Positions 1 to 8,911 are shown, counted from the first letter of the stretch. The stretch: 64,000 nucleotides of DNA from Poriferisodalis sp965198245 (GCF_965198245.1 NZ_OZ240249.1:682001-746000); one strand, 5' to 3'. Notes: generated from the letters alone by a model not told the origin. A program made the numbers and translations.

Positions 1-1
1 C

Positions 2-550
2 ATCGGGCGTGTCGACCGCATCGGAGGCCAGCCTCGCGTGGAAGTGACCAACCTGTCGTACAAGGGCACGGTCGAGGACGACATCCTGCGGCGGATCGAG
101 GACCGGCTGCACTGGTTCACGACCGTTGTAGGAAACGCGCAACCGGTGCTCGCGTCGATGGAATCAGCCATGCAGCGGGCGGCCCTGGGCCAGATCACAC
201 CGGATGGCGCCGTGCTCGAGGTGGAGCAGATGAACCGCCAGGCGATGGCGTCACCCGTCAAGCTGGCAGACCTCGACGCGGTGCCGCGACACGCCCGGCC
301 TCTGCAACCTGCGATGGATCTCAGCGGTCTCAGGGATGCGCTCCTGAAGATCACGCTGTGTGCCGAGCGATTGAGCCAGCACCCCGACATCGACGGAGCA
401 TGGCTGCTCCACCTCGATGGATCGGTTCACGGCGTCACGTTCGACCGTGCCCGCGTGCAGCAGGTTGACGGCCTGTCACTCCTCACATGGGGCAGCCCAC
501 TACTCGACCGACTGCTCGACACCGCACAGTCCACCACCGGCGAGTTGTGA
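2..550 (+). CDS. C-terminal end of a SNF2-type helicase (5' end outside the window)
   Basis: The frame is already open at base 2 and encodes IGRVDRIGG before the first possible start (GTG at 38), so this is the 3' part of a longer gene. That stretch resembles helicase motif VI (QxxGRxxRxG) of superfamily 2 SNF2-like enzymes, whose arginine fingers contact ATP. The roughly 170 residues after it, beginning with TVEDDILRRIEDR, resemble the C-terminal extension of large bacterial SNF2 helicases found in phage-defence and restriction loci. The next gene, a zinc-hook ATPase on the same strand, starts 45 bases downstream, so the two are probably co-transcribed. A DISARM DrmD-like protein is possible, but no other DISARM gene is visible. 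The function is inferred from one motif and the context. Confidence 0.6.
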   Translation: MGRVDRIGGQPRVEVTNLSYKGTVEDDILRRIEDRLHWFTTVVGNAQPVLASMESAMQRAALGQITPDGAVLEVEQMNRQAMASPVKLADLDAVPRHARPLQPAMDLSGLRDALLKITLCAERLSQHPDIDGAWLLHLDGSVHGVTFDRARVQQVDGLSLLTWGSPLLDRLLDTAQSTTGEL

Positions 551-595
551 CTACCGGGGACCTATCGTCTGCCGACGCACCGTGACCAATTTGCG

Positions 596-3184
596 ATGGA
601 TGGTATGGACATGAACACCGAGACTTCACAGGCGGTCGCTTTGTCCCCGCGAGGCGTATTGATCGAGTGGGCAAATCGGCAGCAATCGTGGGTGCGCTAC
701 CTCGTCGGCGAAGTGTTGGCGGCAGCCGGTCCCGTGGGACGTGAAGTCGTCGACGGTGCATTCGCCATTTTCTTGGCGGAAGATGGGCTCAGCGACGATG
801 CGGACTTCACGGGCATTCCGGCCCTCGTTGACGAGGGCCACCTCGGCTCTGGCGATGACCCGATCCGCTTGCTCAAGCTCTCGAATGTGCATGGCGTCAA
901 TGCTCTGGCACCGAACCAGTCGATCGAGTTCGGCCGAGGCCTCACTGTTCTGTACGGCCAGAACGGCGTCGGAAAGACTGGCTATGCGCGAGTCATCAAG
1001 CGCGCTGCCGGGTCACGCGAGCACGAAGACATCTTGGGCAACATCGACAGCGCCGGTGTGCCCGTACCGCCGAGCGCAGAATTCGAAGTCGAGATAGGCG
1101 CGTCGCAACACTCCATCGCCTGGAACAACGAAGTCGGCATCGAGCACATCAGGCGCATCGCAGTGTTCGACTCCGCGACCGCAGAGGTTCACGTCGACGA
1201 TGACCTGAACTATGTCTTCACGCCTGCCGAACTTGCCCGCTTCGACGATGTCACCAAGGCGCTGCAAGACGTACAGGAGAGCATCGGCAAGCGCGCCGAG
1301 GAGCATGCGTCGAGAACACAACTCTCACCCAACCCATTCACACCAGATTCGGCCGTGCACCGGAGCGTCGAGAACATCACGGAATCGACCTTGATGGACG
1401 CCATACGGCAGCTCGCACAGGTCGCGCCTGACGCCGAGGAAACACTGCAGCACAAGCGAGCGGAGGCGGCTGCGCTCGCTGCAGGAACCGAGAGCGCGCA
1501 GGCCAGAGAACTGGAACGACAAGTCGGTGAGGTCGCCGAGGCGGTTGACATCTTGACTGCCCTAACCGCTTTCGACGTTGAGGCATACAACGTTGCTGTC
1601 GCGTCGGTGAATCAAGGGCGCGAGGCAGTGGCACTGCTTCGATCGACACTGTCAGCATCGACGCCAGCGGGCCTCCCGCTCGACGAGCACTGGGAGAGCT
1701 TCGTCAGGGCTGGAGCGGACTACGCGAGCCACTCGGACCTGGACGCCTACCCGACGGAGGAATCGGTATGCCTGTACTGCGGGCAGCACCTGGGCGACGA
1801 CGCTCACAGGCTCATCGTGTTGTACGGCGAGTTCTTGAACTCCGCCGCACAGCAGCAACTCGATGCAGCCGAGCGGGAACTCGCCCACACGCTGCCGCAG
1901 ATAGATGAAGGGAGGCTCGAACGATCGCTGGAGATGCCGACGGCGTTCCCTGAGCCTCAAGACCTGCTGGTCCGAGCAGAGAAGGTGTGCCGCGATGCAC
2001 AGGGCTCGCTGCTGCAGATCGCCAACCGACAGCACTGCTCAGACGCAGAACTGTTCGATCGCGCTCAGCAGCTCATAGAGCCGCTGGCGCAACTGCGGGA
2101 GGGCGTCAAGCAGAGACTCAACGATCTTGCTGAGCAGCACGAGCGCAAGAGCGATGTACTCCCACAGCTGCAGCGGGAAATCCGGGACCTCGAAGACGCG
2201 ATCAAGCTGTCGAGCCACCTTGAAGCAATAGAGCGGTGCATTGAGCAAGCACAGGTCGCCGCTCGTCTTAACGCGAACAACGAGCGCACCTCAAGCCAGA
2301 CACGACGCAGCCTCACGCTTGCCGCCAAACGCGCCAGCGAAGATGCGATGAACCACAGCTTCGAAGAACTCTTCAAGCAAGAATGCGTCTCGCTGGGAGC
2401 GCGTACGGTATCGCTCGACTTCCAGGCGCGCCGCGGCAAGGCCGAGCGGGCAAAACACATGGGCACCCATCGCCCGTCAGCAGTGCTCTCCGAGGGCGAG
2501 CAAAAGATGCTCGCCCTCGCAGATTTCCTAGCCGAATGCCGCACTGACGGCCAGGGCTCTCCGCTGCTGTTCGACGACCCCGTTTCGAGCCTCGACGAAC
2601 GTGGCATCGAGGGCGTGACCAAGCGGCTCTGTGAACTGGCCAAAGAGCGACAAGTCATAGTCTTCACGCACAACATCATGTTCGCTGCAGCGCTGTTGGA
2701 GGGAAACCGCGGCACACCGACAAGGACTACGTGCATCGAGGTTCGCGATCAGGGCACCGATCTCAAGGGAGTCATCGGGCTCAACGTCGAACCCCGCCTC
2801 GACACGCCCGAGAATCTTGCTAAGAAAACGAACAAGGCCATCCAAGAAGCGGGGGCTGAATCCGACTTCGAGAGGCAGGACCGGCTGATCTCAGAGGCGT
2901 ACTCGCTGATGCGGAGTTGGTGTGAGGCGTTCGTCGAGCAGCGCCTCTTTCAGAGCGTGACACAACGTTTTCGTGCACATGTGATGATGACCAATCTCAA
3001 AGACGTACGCGTGGACCGCTTAGACGGTGCAATCGCTGTCATCGGGCCGATGTTCGCCAAGATCAGTCGGTATGTCACGGCCCATTCTCAGGCATTCGAG
3101 CAACAGAACACAAAGCCGAAAATCCAAGATCTCAAGGACGACTGGAAAGAACTGACTGACGCTAGAGACCGCTACGCGGGCTGA
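596..3184 (+). CDS. SMC/Rad50-like AAA ATPase with zinc hook (AAA_13, RloC/PrrC-like)
   Basis: This 862-residue ATPase has a Walker A at residues 121-128 (GQNGVGKT). Long helical segments flank a CLYC pair at residues 392-395, placed like the zinc hook of Rad50 and RloC. An ABC signature begins at residue 631 (LSEGEQ), Walker B is at about 657-661 (LLFDD, followed by PVSSLD), and an H-loop histidine is near 692 (VFTHN). Together these give an SMC-type head with two coiled-coil arms. Proteins of this AAA_13 group include the anticodon nucleases PrrC and RloC and other defence ATPases. I cannot identify a nuclease active site in the C-terminal 170 residues, so the effector activity is unknown. 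It follows the helicase fragment and is convergent with the HTH-ImmA gene. The ATG at 596 gives the longest product; ATGs at 605 and 611 are alternatives. Confidence 0.8.
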   Translation: MDGMDMNTETSQAVALSPRGVLIEWANRQQSWVRYLVGEVLAAAGPVGREVVDGAFAIFLAEDGLSDDADFTGIPALVDEGHLGSGDDPIRLLKLSNVHGVNALAPNQSIEFGRGLTVLYGQNGVGKTGYARVIKRAAGSREHEDILGNIDSAGVPVPPSAEFEVEIGASQHSIAWNNEVGIEHIRRIAVFDSATAEVHVDDDLNYVFTPAELARFDDVTKALQDVQESIGKRAEEHASRTQLSPNPFTPDSAVHRSVENITESTLMDAIRQLAQVAPDAEETLQHKRAEAAALAAGTESAQARELERQVGEVAEAVDILTALTAFDVEAYNVAVASVNQGREAVALLRSTLSASTPAGLPLDEHWESFVRAGADYASHSDLDAYPTEESVCLYCGQHLGDDAHRLIVLYGEFLNSAAQQQLDAAERELAHTLPQIDEGRLERSLEMPTAFPEPQDLLVRAEKVCRDAQGSLLQIANRQHCSDAELFDRAQQLIEPLAQLREGVKQRLNDLAEQHERKSDVLPQLQREIRDLEDAIKLSSHLEAIERCIEQAQVAARLNANNERTSSQTRRSLTLAAKRASEDAMNHSFEELFKQECVSLGARTVSLDFQARRGKAERAKHMGTHRPSAVLSEGEQKMLALADFLAECRTDGQGSPLLFDDPVSSLDERGIEGVTKRLCELAKERQVIVFTHNIMFAAALLEGNRGTPTRTTCIEVRDQGTDLKGVIGLNVEPRLDTPENLAKKTNKAIQEAGAESDFERQDRLISEAYSLMRSWCEAFVEQRLFQSVTQRFRAHVMMTNLKDVRVDRLDGAIAVIGPMFAKISRYVTAHSQAFEQQNTKPKIQDLKDDWKELTDARDRYAG

Positions 3185-3240
3185 TCAGCGGCCCAATCTC
3201 GCGTGAGACTTGAGTCGCGACGACCTAGAGATCCATCCCG

Positions 3241-4371
3241 TCACACCAACGTGGGACGCTGGGTTCCCAATATGCGGCTCACTACGTCGCAGGGCAGCAA
3301 CACTCGCCGCGCGATGTCGTCTGGGGACAATCCGGCGAGGTCCGAAGCTCGACTGAGGTGCGTTGGAGTCGGCAGGGCGCGATCGGTTGAACCTGGCTCG
3401 ACCCGTCGCCAGCCGAATGCACTTCGTTGCTTCATAGCCCGCGTGTAGGTCGCTTCGTCAATCCTGCCGATGTCTTTGGCGCGTCTCGCGAGCGCAGCCA
3501 TCGACAGGCCCCATGTGCGCTTCAGATCGAGGTAGCAGGCCCAATCGAGTTCGGACGGTAGCTCGCTCTCCAGTGCGGGAGCGGGGCCTAGGAAAGCTCC
3601 GGCGAAGCGGTTTGCTTGTGCTTCGACGGTACGGGTGCCGGGCCTGCGTTCGCTTCCGCGGTGCATTACCAGATGCCCGAGTTCGTGCGCGAGGTTGAAA
3701 TTGTCGCGATCCCAGACGGATTCCTCCCCGCCGTCAAGAACGATGATCGGAAGGTCGTCGACGATTGCGGAGTAGGCGTCGATGTCCCGGTCAGTTTCTG
3801 GGTCGCGCACGATCGTGATCCCACCTGACTCCAAGTCGTCCACTAAGTCCTCGCTAATCGGCCGATCCGGTGCCAGTTTCAGTGCTTCTCTGGCTCGCGC
3901 CGCAGCGAGTTCGACCTGCTCAGCGGCACTCTCGATTTCAAGGTCAGGGTCAATGTGATGGGCGTACTCGAAGGGATCGGGGAACACGACTTCCTCTCGC
4001 AAACCCCGTGCAACCTGCGCCGTAGCTTGGACGAATCGCTCGGCTCTCAGTTGTTCCCGCCTCGGCGTCCTCTTCAGGTGGCGGAATTGCGGTGCGAGGA
4101 TTACGTCGAACGCCGGCCGATCGGCGAACGCCTCCGGTTCCACCTCTAGGAGCAGGGCGGCAAGGGCGATGTTGGCTGTCGAGAGCGTCGTCTCGCCCCG
4201 CTCGGCTTGGCTCAAGGCCGATTGGCTGATACCGAGGGATTCGGCCAGATCGGCTTGCGACTGGCCAAGCAGTTCTCGCATCGCCACCAGCTGGGCGCCC
4301 GCAAACACAGGCGCTGTTCGCCTCGCAGCTGCCATCAGATCGTCGTGAGCTTCAGGGGATGCACGCGTCAT
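3241..4371 (-). CDS. XRE-family regulator with ImmA/IrrE metallopeptidase domain
   Basis: The N-terminal third is an XRE helix-turn-helix (LLGQSQADLAESLGISQSALSQAERGE). The middle contains the zinc-metallopeptidase motif HELGH followed by VMH, typical of the ImmA/IrrE family (DUF955). Such fusions are stand-alone regulators or RES/ParDE-type antitoxins in which the protease domain relieves repression. The start was set at MTRASPEAHDD (376 residues), because the upstream in-frame extension to 4479 is arginine-rich and not family-like. The gene faces away from the CBASS operon, with about 480 bases between the two starts, and converges with the zinc-hook ATPase gene. It could repress its own promoter through the repeated box at 4515-4542 and may respond to DNA damage or phage signals. 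That link to CBASS is inference. Confidence 0.8.
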   Translation of the reverse strand: MTRASPEAHDDLMAAARRTAPVFAGAQLVAMRELLGQSQADLAESLGISQSALSQAERGETTLSTANIALAALLLEVEPEAFADRPAFDVILAPQFRHLKRTPRREQLRAERFVQATAQVARGLREEVVFPDPFEYAHHIDPDLEIESAAEQVELAAARAREALKLAPDRPISEDLVDDLESGGITIVRDPETDRDIDAYSAIVDDLPIIVLDGGEESVWDRDNFNLAHELGHLVMHRGSERRPGTRTVEAQANRFAGAFLGPAPALESELPSELDWACYLDLKRTWGLSMAALARRAKDIGRIDEATYTRAMKQRSAFGWRRVEPGSTDRALPTPTHLSRASDLAGLSPDDIARRVLLPCDVVSRILGTQRPTLV

Positions 4372-4514
4372 CCGTGTTCGCCCCTCAAGACTCCGCGCGA
4401 GTCGCTCGCGCGCCAGCAGGAACGGGCACTCTGCATGATTCCCCCTGTACGGGCCTCTCCGACAGCGTCCGTACTCCAACCACAGTACATGCGAAATCTC
4501 CGGCCAGAATTGGC

Positions 4515-4542
4515 ATTCTACCAGAATCTAGGTTGTTAGAAT
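4515..4542. promoter_or_regulatory. Repeated ATTCT/AGAAT boxes upstream of the XRE-ImmA gene
   Basis: ATTCT at 4515-4519 is followed by AGAAT at 4523-4527 and again at 4538-4542, giving nested inverted repeats in an otherwise GC-rich spacer. This is the only AT-rich patch in the spacer and looks like an operator for the neighbouring XRE regulator. It lies about 145 bases upstream of the chosen regulator start. Confidence 0.4.
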
Positions 4543-4850
4543 AAAGTCATGACAGATTTCGGCGGCATACCGTGGGCGCGAAGTCCGGACGGCGCGATCG
4601 GCGGACAGCACTGCGTTCGTCGCTTGACATGCCGCCGTCCCGCAGGCGAATCCAGCATTTCGGGCTCATCGCCGACGACTTTCTTGCTGGGTCCCGACGT
4701 CTCGACGCGACATCGCTCATGTCCGACCCGTCGCCAAGTCGTGTCGACGCGGCCCGCAACCGCCGCCCTGACAGCCGCTCGCTGCCCCCTCCGACCTGTC
4801 GCCGGTTGTGACCACTGTCATGTCCGGCCTCTTGCGTACGGGAGTGCATC
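4543..4850. other. Spacer between XRE-ImmA gene and CBASS operon
   Basis: About 300 bases with no recognisable gene. A 103-codon plus-strand frame (4549-4860) and a minus-strand frame (4547-4918) are open, but their translations are low-complexity arginine/serine-rich and match no family I know. The CBASS promoter probably lies here. A usable ribosome binding site (GGGAG) ends 5 bases before the GTG of cap5. Confidence 0.4.
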
Positions 4851-6002
4851 GTGCCAGTGAGCGAACCAGTGAAGCGACTCGCATGGGTCCGAGCAGGGGG
4901 CCGGTGCCTCCTCTGCAATCAGTATTTGGCCTCGGAGCACCTGGGCGGACCGGGTCCCATTCGCCAGATTGGGGAGGTCGCGCACATCGTGGGAGAATCT
5001 AGGCAAGGGCCTCGTGGTGATTCTGTGACACCAGAGTCGCGTCGCAACGAAGCAGACAATCTGATGTTGCTGTGCCCGAGCCACCACACCGAAGCCGACT
5101 CGGGACGGCTCAGCGACGAGCTGTACACCGAGGACTATCTCCGCGGCCACAAGAGGACCAAGGAGGCATGGGTCAAGTTCGTCACAGGTCTGAGCTCCGA
5201 GCGCACGACCACGGTGCTGCGCCTGTTTGGCGATGTGCGCAGCTCAACAAACCTCGTCGGAGTTGATGAAGCAGCAGAAGCCACGATGCGCGAGCAGTTG
5301 CGGACACCCCACTACCTGCCCGATCCACGCGGTGTCGGCCTCACCATCGACCTGACGACAGTTCCCGACCCCGGCACCACTGACTACTGGTCTGCCTGCA
5401 TCACGGCAATGCAACCCGAGCTTGGACGACTTCGCGCAGCCATTAGAAACGGAGATACCTCCCATGTGAGCGTCTTCGCGTTCGCCCTGATCCCGATTCT
5501 CGTCGCACTTGGGTACCTGCTCGATGACGCGAACAATGTCGACATCTACGACCGCCACCGCGAGACAAATTCATGGCTTTGGGACGCAGAGGCGCCAATG
5601 ATCGCCTTTAAGTACCGCATTCCGGAAACACGCGATGCCACCGAAGCAGCGGTGCTTGTGAACGCAAGCGGAACAATCGAACCCGCCGAGCTGCCAGCTC
5701 CGATGAGAGCCATTCCGCAGATCGTCGTCGAGCCAGTGGGAGATCACATTTCAGGCCCCTCCACATTCGCCTCGCATGCGACTCTTGACGCCTTCGTCGA
5801 TGTGATACGTAGACTCCTAGCCGCCCTCGAAGAGCACAAACAGCTGGCTCACGTCCATCTCTTCTTGGCTTCACCCATTTCTGCCGCCATCGCGATCGGC
5901 CGAGCGTGGCCCCACGACAATGCAGCTCCCCGATTTACCGTCTACCACCGCACAGACAATACCTACCAGCCTGCAATCTCATTTCCGATCTCGGAGGAAT
6001 GA
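4851..6002 (+). CDS. cap5: Cap5: HNH endonuclease fused to SAVED domain (CBASS effector)
   Basis: This is the CBASS effector, a nuclease that degrades DNA when its SAVED domain binds the cyclic oligonucleotide made by the neighbouring CD-NTase. The N-terminal HNH module shows C19/C22 (RCLLC), H45 in VAHIVG, N70 in ADNLMLL, and C75 with H78/H79 (CPSHH), which supply the zinc site and catalytic residues. Residues of about 150-383 form the SAVED domain, recognisable by HVHLFLASPISAAIAIGRAW and the terminal YQPAISF. The length of 383 residues fits Cap5. The start is a GTG with a GGGAG ribosome site. The next gene begins 3 bases after the stop, so effector and signal synthase are co-translated. 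All catalytic residues appear intact. Confidence 0.92.
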   Translation: MPVSEPVKRLAWVRAGGRCLLCNQYLASEHLGGPGPIRQIGEVAHIVGESRQGPRGDSVTPESRRNEADNLMLLCPSHHTEADSGRLSDELYTEDYLRGHKRTKEAWVKFVTGLSSERTTTVLRLFGDVRSSTNLVGVDEAAEATMREQLRTPHYLPDPRGVGLTIDLTTVPDPGTTDYWSACITAMQPELGRLRAAIRNGDTSHVSVFAFALIPILVALGYLLDDANNVDIYDRHRETNSWLWDAEAPMIAFKYRIPETRDATEAAVLVNASGTIEPAELPAPMRAIPQIVVEPVGDHISGPSTFASHATLDAFVDVIRRLLAALEEHKQLAHVHLFLASPISAAIAIGRAWPHDNAAPRFTVYHRTDNTYQPAISFPISEE

Positions 6003-6005
6003 ACC

Positions 6006-7031
6006 ATGGAACATGCAACCTATTTCGAAACATTCTTGAAGAACGAAGTGAACCTCAGCCAGAGTTCGCTGGACCTGCTCGTGGAACGGGTCGATGCCGT
6101 TTATGATGCCTTGAAGCAGGACGACACTATCGGCAGTCTCATCACTGGCAAGATCCCGCAGGGTTCTTGGCCGCACCGCCTAATAATAAAACCAAAGGCG
6201 GGAGGTGACTTCGATGCCGACTTTCTGTTGGAAATGGACCAAGAACAGGATTGGGAACCCAAGACATATCCCAACGAAGTTTACAACGCCTTGCACCGTC
6301 ATTCAACCTATTCAAAGCAAGGTCACGGCCGCAAATGTCGCTGCGTATACCTCAAGTACGCTCCTAAGAACAATATCGGCTGCCACTTGGATATCGTTCC
6401 ATTCGTCACGCTTCAGGACGGGCGACGCGTAATCGTTAACCGAGACGACAACGAATGGGAACCACCCTACGGCTCGACAGACCCTCAGGCATTCTCAAAT
6501 TGGGTCTACAGACGAGACGAGATCACCGAAAAGCACTTTCGCAAGGTGGTTCGCCTCATGAAGTTCCTTCGGGACGAGCGGGGCAGCTTCAGCGGCGTCA
6601 AGTCTGTAGTGCTCACGACAGTGCTCGGAATGCAGGTCACAGAACTCAGGGCTCTGTCTCCGGATTACTGCAGGAACCTGCCCACAGCGCTTCTGAATCT
6701 CGTGGAGGACTTGGATACATGGCTGCAACGCAATCCAACGAAGCCCTCCTTGCCCAACCCGAGCAACGATGGCACGAACTTCGACCACCGTTGGGCGCAG
6801 GAGACTTACGCAAATTTCCGCGACCGCATCCACTCGATCGCCGCGACGATGCGCGACGCGTACGACGAGACGGACAAAGGCAAGTCGGTCAAGACCTGGC
6901 AGAAGCTGTTCGGGTCGAAGTTCAGCCCACCAGGGAGCGCCGCGGCCAAGACTGCTGGAGCGGCTGTCGTGGCGGCGACGATCAGCAGCCCGCAGCGGTC
7001 ACGCTCACAGCGATCCGGGCGGGCAGGATAA
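6006..7031 (+). CDS. CD-NTase, cyclic-oligonucleotide synthase of CBASS
   Basis: This is a cGAS/DncV-like nucleotidyltransferase that senses infection and makes the cyclic nucleotide signal for Cap5. The pol-beta signature is complete: GS at residues 53-54 (QGSWPHR), an acidic cluster GGDFDAD with D70 and D72 as the metal-binding pair, and a third aspartate D129 in HLDIVPFV. The helical C-terminal half is typical of the family. The length of 341 residues is normal. The C-terminal tail is rich in alanine, serine and arginine and ends in glycine (SRSQRSGRAG), which is of interest because Cap2 attaches CD-NTase C-termini to targets. A GGAGG ribosome site overlaps the end of cap5. The clade and the nucleotide made cannot be read from the sequence. 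Confidence 0.9.
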   Translation: MEHATYFETFLKNEVNLSQSSLDLLVERVDAVYDALKQDDTIGSLITGKIPQGSWPHRLIIKPKAGGDFDADFLLEMDQEQDWEPKTYPNEVYNALHRHSTYSKQGHGRKCRCVYLKYAPKNNIGCHLDIVPFVTLQDGRRVIVNRDDNEWEPPYGSTDPQAFSNWVYRRDEITEKHFRKVVRLMKFLRDERGSFSGVKSVVLTTVLGMQVTELRALSPDYCRNLPTALLNLVEDLDTWLQRNPTKPSLPNPSNDGTNFDHRWAQETYANFRDRIHSIAATMRDAYDETDKGKSVKTWQKLFGSKFSPPGSAAAKTAGAAVVAATISSPQRSRSQRSGRAG

Positions 7032-7034
7032 ACA

Positions 7035-8753
7035 GTGGACGTAGAATCGGAACCCAGATTGCACAACTCCGTTGAAGAATTCCGCCACGAGGTCTCAGCG
7101 CTCGACTGGTGCGAGATCACCGATGTCTCATGCCAAAACGGGAAAGTTCTCATCAGCCTCCGCTTGGACACATCAGAGTTCACCGGCGGCCCCGATGGAC
7201 TTCCGGTCAAGAGCCGCGAGCGCATCAACATCACGGTCGGACCAGAATTCCCCTGGGTTCCTCCGACAGCCTCCGTCAAGCATTGGGACTGGGCCGGCTT
7301 CCCCCATGTCCTGCTAGGTCGGCAGCTCTGCCTCTACTTGGACCCCTCGACGCAGTGGGACCCCAACAATCCCGTGAACAACTACCTCTGCCGGCTTGCC
7401 GAATGGTTCACCGATGCAATCGCGGGAGACTTCGACCCAGGAACGGCACTCTTCCATCCAGTCGGAGGCGTGCCACATAGAACACCTGGCGCACCCACCA
7501 TCGTCGTAACCGAACCCTTGCCACTCGACCAAGAAGGATTCCGCTTCCAACGGATTCAAGTCCGCGACCGAACTCCACACTGTATCGAGGTTGTCTCGTG
7601 GAGGCGCAAGCCCGCGCTAGAAGACACCCGAATCGCACTTCTCGTCATTCTCCCCGAAATGCTGCCCATCGGCGCTGGAACGCGACTGTCGGACTTGGCG
7701 TGCATCGTCACACTGCAACAATCAAGCGGCGCCCGCAAGCGACTCACGAAACGACTTCGAGAGCTGGCCGATGATCTCGGCAACGACGACCCGCTTCAGT
7801 TGGTGATAGCGGTGCCGAATCCTGCCAACCAAGGCCAACGGGGATACCACCTCATCGCAGCGCACATCGGTAACGAACACGTCAGCCAGAGTCTCTCGGC
7901 AGCGACCTCACGCAGGCCGACGCAGCCCCCTTCTCGTCGGGAGCCGGAACTCCTCTGGTTGTATGTCGACGACAGCCGCGAAGCGCTGTCAGTTCGGAGG
8001 GACAGAAGCCAGCCGATCCAGCAATACCGAGGACTCAAAGTAGAACTCTGGGGCTGCGGCGCACTTGGCTCCTGGATCGCGGAATTCTTGGCCCGCGCAG
8101 GAACGTCGCAGATCACAATTCGCGACTACGGCCATGTGACGCAAGGCCTCCTCGTCAGGCAGAACTACACGCATGCGGATGTTGGCAGGCACAAGGTTGA
8201 TGCCGTCGCCGATCGCATTCGGGCAATCAACAGCAGTATCAATGTGCGCCCGGTCCGACATATATGCCAGCTGGCAGCCAATGAAGAGCTTGACTGCGAC
8301 ATAATCATCGATGTAACAGTCAGCACGAGCGTAGCAACGGCTATCGAAGATGCTCAGGGAAACGGAAACATCCAAGTGCCCGTGGTGCAGCTAGCAGCTG
8401 ACAGTGAGAGCGCTTCCCTCGGAATCGTCACTGTGTGTCATCCGTCATCAGACTCAACGACCAATGACATCGATGTGGCACTGCAAGAAAGAGTCGAGAA
8501 CGATCCAGCGTTAGCTGCCTTTCGCGGACTATGGAACCCTGACGAACCTGCCCCGATTACGCCAGCGCTTGGCTGTTCTGTGCCGACATTTCGAGGTTCT
8601 GGCGCAGACCTCGCGGCGATTGCGTCCGAAGGACTGAATCTGGCAGCGAGACTCTTGTCTCGTCGAGTCTCTGGGGGGTACCTGTTCTCCACCCCAAGCT
8701 CGCCTCACTCTGTGCCCACTAGGACAGCCGTGGCGCTCGCGCCGGATCCATGA
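7035..8753 (+). CDS. cap2: Cap2: E2-E1 fusion enzyme of type II CBASS
   Basis: This ubiquitin-transfer-like enzyme conjugates the C-terminus of the CD-NTase to cellular targets and so primes it. The N-terminal E2-like domain contains FPWVPP and the candidate catalytic cysteine C99 (RQLCLYLD). A linker leads to a ThiF/E1 adenylation domain with the nucleotide-binding loop GCGALG at residues 340-345, RQNY at about 375-378 and a candidate E1 cysteine C514 in ALGCSVPTFRGS. The length of 572 residues matches Cap2. It starts at a GTG 3 bases after the CD-NTase stop. No JAB-domain cap3 follows: the 103 bases before the ISL3-family element contain no JAMM motif. The stop at 8751-8753 seems natural. 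Confidence 0.9.
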   Translation: MDVESEPRLHNSVEEFRHEVSALDWCEITDVSCQNGKVLISLRLDTSEFTGGPDGLPVKSRERINITVGPEFPWVPPTASVKHWDWAGFPHVLLGRQLCLYLDPSTQWDPNNPVNNYLCRLAEWFTDAIAGDFDPGTALFHPVGGVPHRTPGAPTIVVTEPLPLDQEGFRFQRIQVRDRTPHCIEVVSWRRKPALEDTRIALLVILPEMLPIGAGTRLSDLACIVTLQQSSGARKRLTKRLRELADDLGNDDPLQLVIAVPNPANQGQRGYHLIAAHIGNEHVSQSLSAATSRRPTQPPSRREPELLWLYVDDSREALSVRRDRSQPIQQYRGLKVELWGCGALGSWIAEFLARAGTSQITIRDYGHVTQGLLVRQNYTHADVGRHKVDAVADRIRAINSSINVRPVRHICQLAANEELDCDIIIDVTVSTSVATAIEDAQGNGNIQVPVVQLAADSESASLGIVTVCHPSSDSTTNDIDVALQERVENDPALAAFRGLWNPDEPAPITPALGCSVPTFRGSGADLAAIASEGLNLAARLLSRRVSGGYLFSTPSSPHSVPTRTAVALAPDP

Positions 8754-8864
8754 GTTGATGGGCGCGCTCGTAGCACGCAACGCAGCGGATGTGACGATGC
8801 GCGCAGGATGCAAGTGCACGCGGACGACAGCAACTCGTTTCCGACGCCACTAGCCCTGATTATT
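8754..8864 (+). other. Short 3' flank of the CBASS operon up to the ISL3 insertion
   Basis: These 111 bases separate cap2 from the insertion sequence. The three forward frames give no JAB/MPN (Cap3) similarity; one 31-codon frame starts at 8758 and stops before the element. The last 8 bases are the left copy of the target duplication. Confidence 0.5.
8857..8864. repeat. Left 8-bp target-site duplication of ISL3-family element
   Basis: TGATTATT here is repeated perfectly at 11795-11802. An 8-bp duplication is what ISL3-family transposition generates, and it fixes the ends of the element. Confidence 0.85.
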
Positions 8865-8911
8865 GAGCCTTCGTCTTTTTTTGGGATTGGGGCTGCTGGG
8901 TTCGGCGGGGT

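Noticed and set aside
4549..4860. 103-codon plus-strand frame before cap5
   Set aside because: It has no ribosome site, its composition is low-complexity and it matches no family. It also overlaps the start of cap5.
8758..8853. Possible start of a cap3 (JAB peptidase) after cap2
   Set aside because: All three forward frames were read. None contains a JAB N-terminus or an EXnHxH motif, and the longest is only about 31 codons.
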